The notes under the pieces were generated by a model that saw only the letters and a program-made list of their open reading frames with translations, was not told the origin of the DNA and ran no database searches. Positions 4,723 to 5,934 of a DNA stretch of 5,934 bases are shown piece after piece. The stretch's first letter is position 1. Each line of letters begins with the position of its first letter. The position numbers were made by a program, and so were the translations under genes. Origin of the DNA: Candidatus Woesearchaeota archaeon (GTDB taxonomy: Archaea > Nanobdellota > Nanobdellia > Woesearchaeales > UBA11576); contig JAHWIS010000031.1 of NCBI GenBank assembly GCA_019322385.1, forward strand, positions 1 to 5,934. Direction: 5' to 3'.

Positions 4723-5897
4723 TTTTTCTTCCTTCCTTTCTTATGATTCCCGATAACAAAAAAAGCCGCGGCAATAGCGCCGACAATCACAAGAGCGCCG
4801 ATGACAGCCATCAGAACAGGCACGCCATAATACTGCGCAAGCATCCCGCCGAAAATAAAGCTGAAGAAAGAGCCTATCTTTGCGACAGAGATGTATGTCC
4901 CGATGACAAAGCCTTCCCTTTTCATCTTCGCACCTATATCTGCCATGAATGACCAGGCAGCGACATTCCAGAATGCCAGGCTGATACCCAAAAGGAACAT
5001 GCCCAGGATGAAGAACCAGTAGGTGGGCGCCCAAGCAAGGAAGAACATGAAGATGCCGAATGTCACCACGCCGAACAGCATGAGCTTTGCCTTGCTGAGC
5101 CTGTCGCAAAGAGAGCCTATGAAGAACTGGAACAGCATGAAGATGTGCATGGCAAACAATGCATAGCCGACATACCTGTAGCTCAAGCCGAAATGATCGA
5201 CTATATAGATAGGTATGAAGATGTAGATCAAAGGGACTGACGCGTGCATGACAATGCCGAGTACACCCATGCCCCTGAGATGCTTGTTTGAGAAGAACAT
5301 CCTGACCTTCTCGAAAATATTGAAGTCAGACCGTGTGAACTTATGGTTTAAGTTAAGTGATTCATGTATTGAGATCAGCCAGAGCATCAACAAGAGAGCA
5401 AGCATAGAGAATATGAAAGGAGCCTTGATGAACCAGTAATCAGCAAGAAACCCGCCTGCGACAGGAGCTATAAGCGTGCCTATGTGCATGATGGAAAGGG
5501 TTATGCCTGAGTATTTGCCTCGTGTCTTGGAACGCAGGTTGTCCTGTATCTTTGCAAGGCCTACAAACACAACAGCACCGAACGCAAGGGCCTCAAGGAA
5601 CCTAGCTATGATGATGAGATACGGCTTCCCAATAAGATAAAGGATTATGCCTGCTATCTGCATTATGATGCCGAGGATTATTATCTTCTTCCTACCTATA
5701 GAATCTGAAAGCGAGCCGAATGTGCTGCACGTGAGAATAAGTGTCAGAGGGAATAACGCGAACATCAGGCCGATCTGGAACTCTGTCAGCCCAAGGCTCT
5801 TGGCATAAGGACCAAGAATAGGATGGAACAATGATATGCAAAACAAGAACAGGGCAGTTATCTCAGTGGCCTGCCTGTATTCCTTAAGATGGGTCAT
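4719..5897 (-). CDS. Major facilitator superfamily (MFS) transporter, 12 helices
   Basis: A 392-residue secondary transporter in the cytoplasmic membrane. About twelve hydrophobic segments can be drawn, split 6+6 by a charged loop at about 178-207. The signature loop between helices 2 and 3 is GSLSDSIGRKK (61-71), matching MFS motif A, with a weaker copy, GSLCDRLSK (261-269), between helices 8 and 9, as the internal duplication predicts. The C-terminus is a lysine-rich cytoplasmic tail (HKKGRKKK). It most resembles drug/sugar exporter-type MFS proteins, but substrate and direction cannot be read from the sequence. ATG 5897 has a TGAGGT ribosome site (5904-5909) six bases upstream. It overlaps thiI by four bases; a link to thiouridine synthesis is not obvious and they may simply share a transcript. 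No TATA box is visible in the 37 upstream bases, so the operon may continue beyond the window. Confidence 0.93.
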   Translation of the reverse strand: MTHLKEYRQATEITALFLFCISLFHPILGPYAKSLGLTEFQIGLMFALFPLTLILTCSTFGSLSDSIGRKKIIILGIIMQIAGIILYLIGKPYLIIIARFLEALAFGAVVFVGLAKIQDNLRSKTRGKYSGITLSIMHIGTLIAPVAGGFLADYWFIKAPFIFSMLALLLMLWLISIHESLNLNHKFTRSDFNIFEKVRMFFSNKHLRGMGVLGIVMHASVPLIYIFIPIYIVDHFGLSYRYVGYALFAMHIFMLFQFFIGSLCDRLSKAKLMLFGVVTFGIFMFFLAWAPTYWFFILGMFLLGISLAFWNVAAWSFMADIGAKMKREGFVIGTYISVAKIGSFFSFIFGGMLAQYYGVPVLMAVIGALVIVGAIAAAFFVIGNHKKGRKKK

Positions 5898-5903
5898 CGC
5901 AAT

Positions 5904-5909
5904 ACCTCA
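5904..5909 (-). promoter_or_regulatory. Shine-Dalgarno of the MFS gene
   Basis: TGAGGT on the minus strand, six bases before ATG 5897. It implies a message with a leader, probably within a longer operon, unlike the leaderless PIG-L gene. Confidence 0.6.
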
Positions 5910-5934
5910 GATGTCAAAGCTCACCCTGCACATG

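Noticed and set aside
4256..4952. Long plus-strand open frames opposite thiI and the MFS gene
   Set aside because: They are antisense to genes with clear family motifs and coupled starts, and their translations have no recognisable domain.
5907..5934. Possible C-terminal end of another minus-strand gene, reading CRVSFDI then TGA
   Set aside because: Only nine codons are visible and another frame also ends here, so the correct frame cannot be chosen. A co-transcribed upstream gene is plausible but unsupported.

Overview
The window looks archaeal and most likely comes from a small-genome lineage such as a DPANN archaeon. That lineage call is inference. Supporting signs are archaeal TATA boxes (TTTATAAA) about 27-29 bases before start points, a leaderless-looking start for the PIG-L gene, GGTG-type Shine-Dalgarno sites at other genes, and a tRNA gene without encoded CCA that is broken by bulge-helix-bulge introns. 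Spacers are short and several genes overlap by 1-4 bases.

Layout: bases 1-1447 hold a minus-strand pair, a PIG-L/LmbE deacetylase followed by a GT4 glycosyltransferase cut by the window edge. A 97-base divergent promoter region separates them from a plus-strand gene (1545-2348) for a five-helix membrane protein of unknown function. After that come an AT-rich small minus-strand gene (2377-2556) and a 180-base tRNA-Gly(UCC) gene (2615-2794, minus). A DHH/DHHA1 phosphoesterase (2829-3881, minus) follows, and its stop codon lies within the core promoter of the tRNA gene. A 214-base spacer contains a hairpin plus T-tract terminator for the genes upstream. The last block is a minus-strand operon of an MFS transporter (4719-5897) overlapping by 4 bases a short ThiI-like 4-thiouridine synthase (4096-4722) that has the PP-loop domain but no THUMP domain.

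The main discovery is the tRNA-Gly gene. The six-frame translations do not explain 2560-2828. Read on the minus strand, the segment folds into a standard 72-nt tRNA-Gly(UCC) once three insertions are removed: 21 nt in the D loop, 43 nt at the canonical 37/38 site in the anticodon loop, and about 44 nt in the T loop. The first two make textbook bulge-helix-bulge structures and the third a relaxed one, so all three loops of a single tRNA are interrupted and introns make up 60% of the gene.

Functional links: ThiI would thiolate U8 of tRNAs, and this tRNA has U8. The GT4 and PIG-L pair resembles the two-step logic of adding GlcNAc and then de-N-acetylating it, as in GPI, mycothiol and bacillithiol synthesis. 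The MFS substrate and the membrane protein's role cannot be told from sequence.
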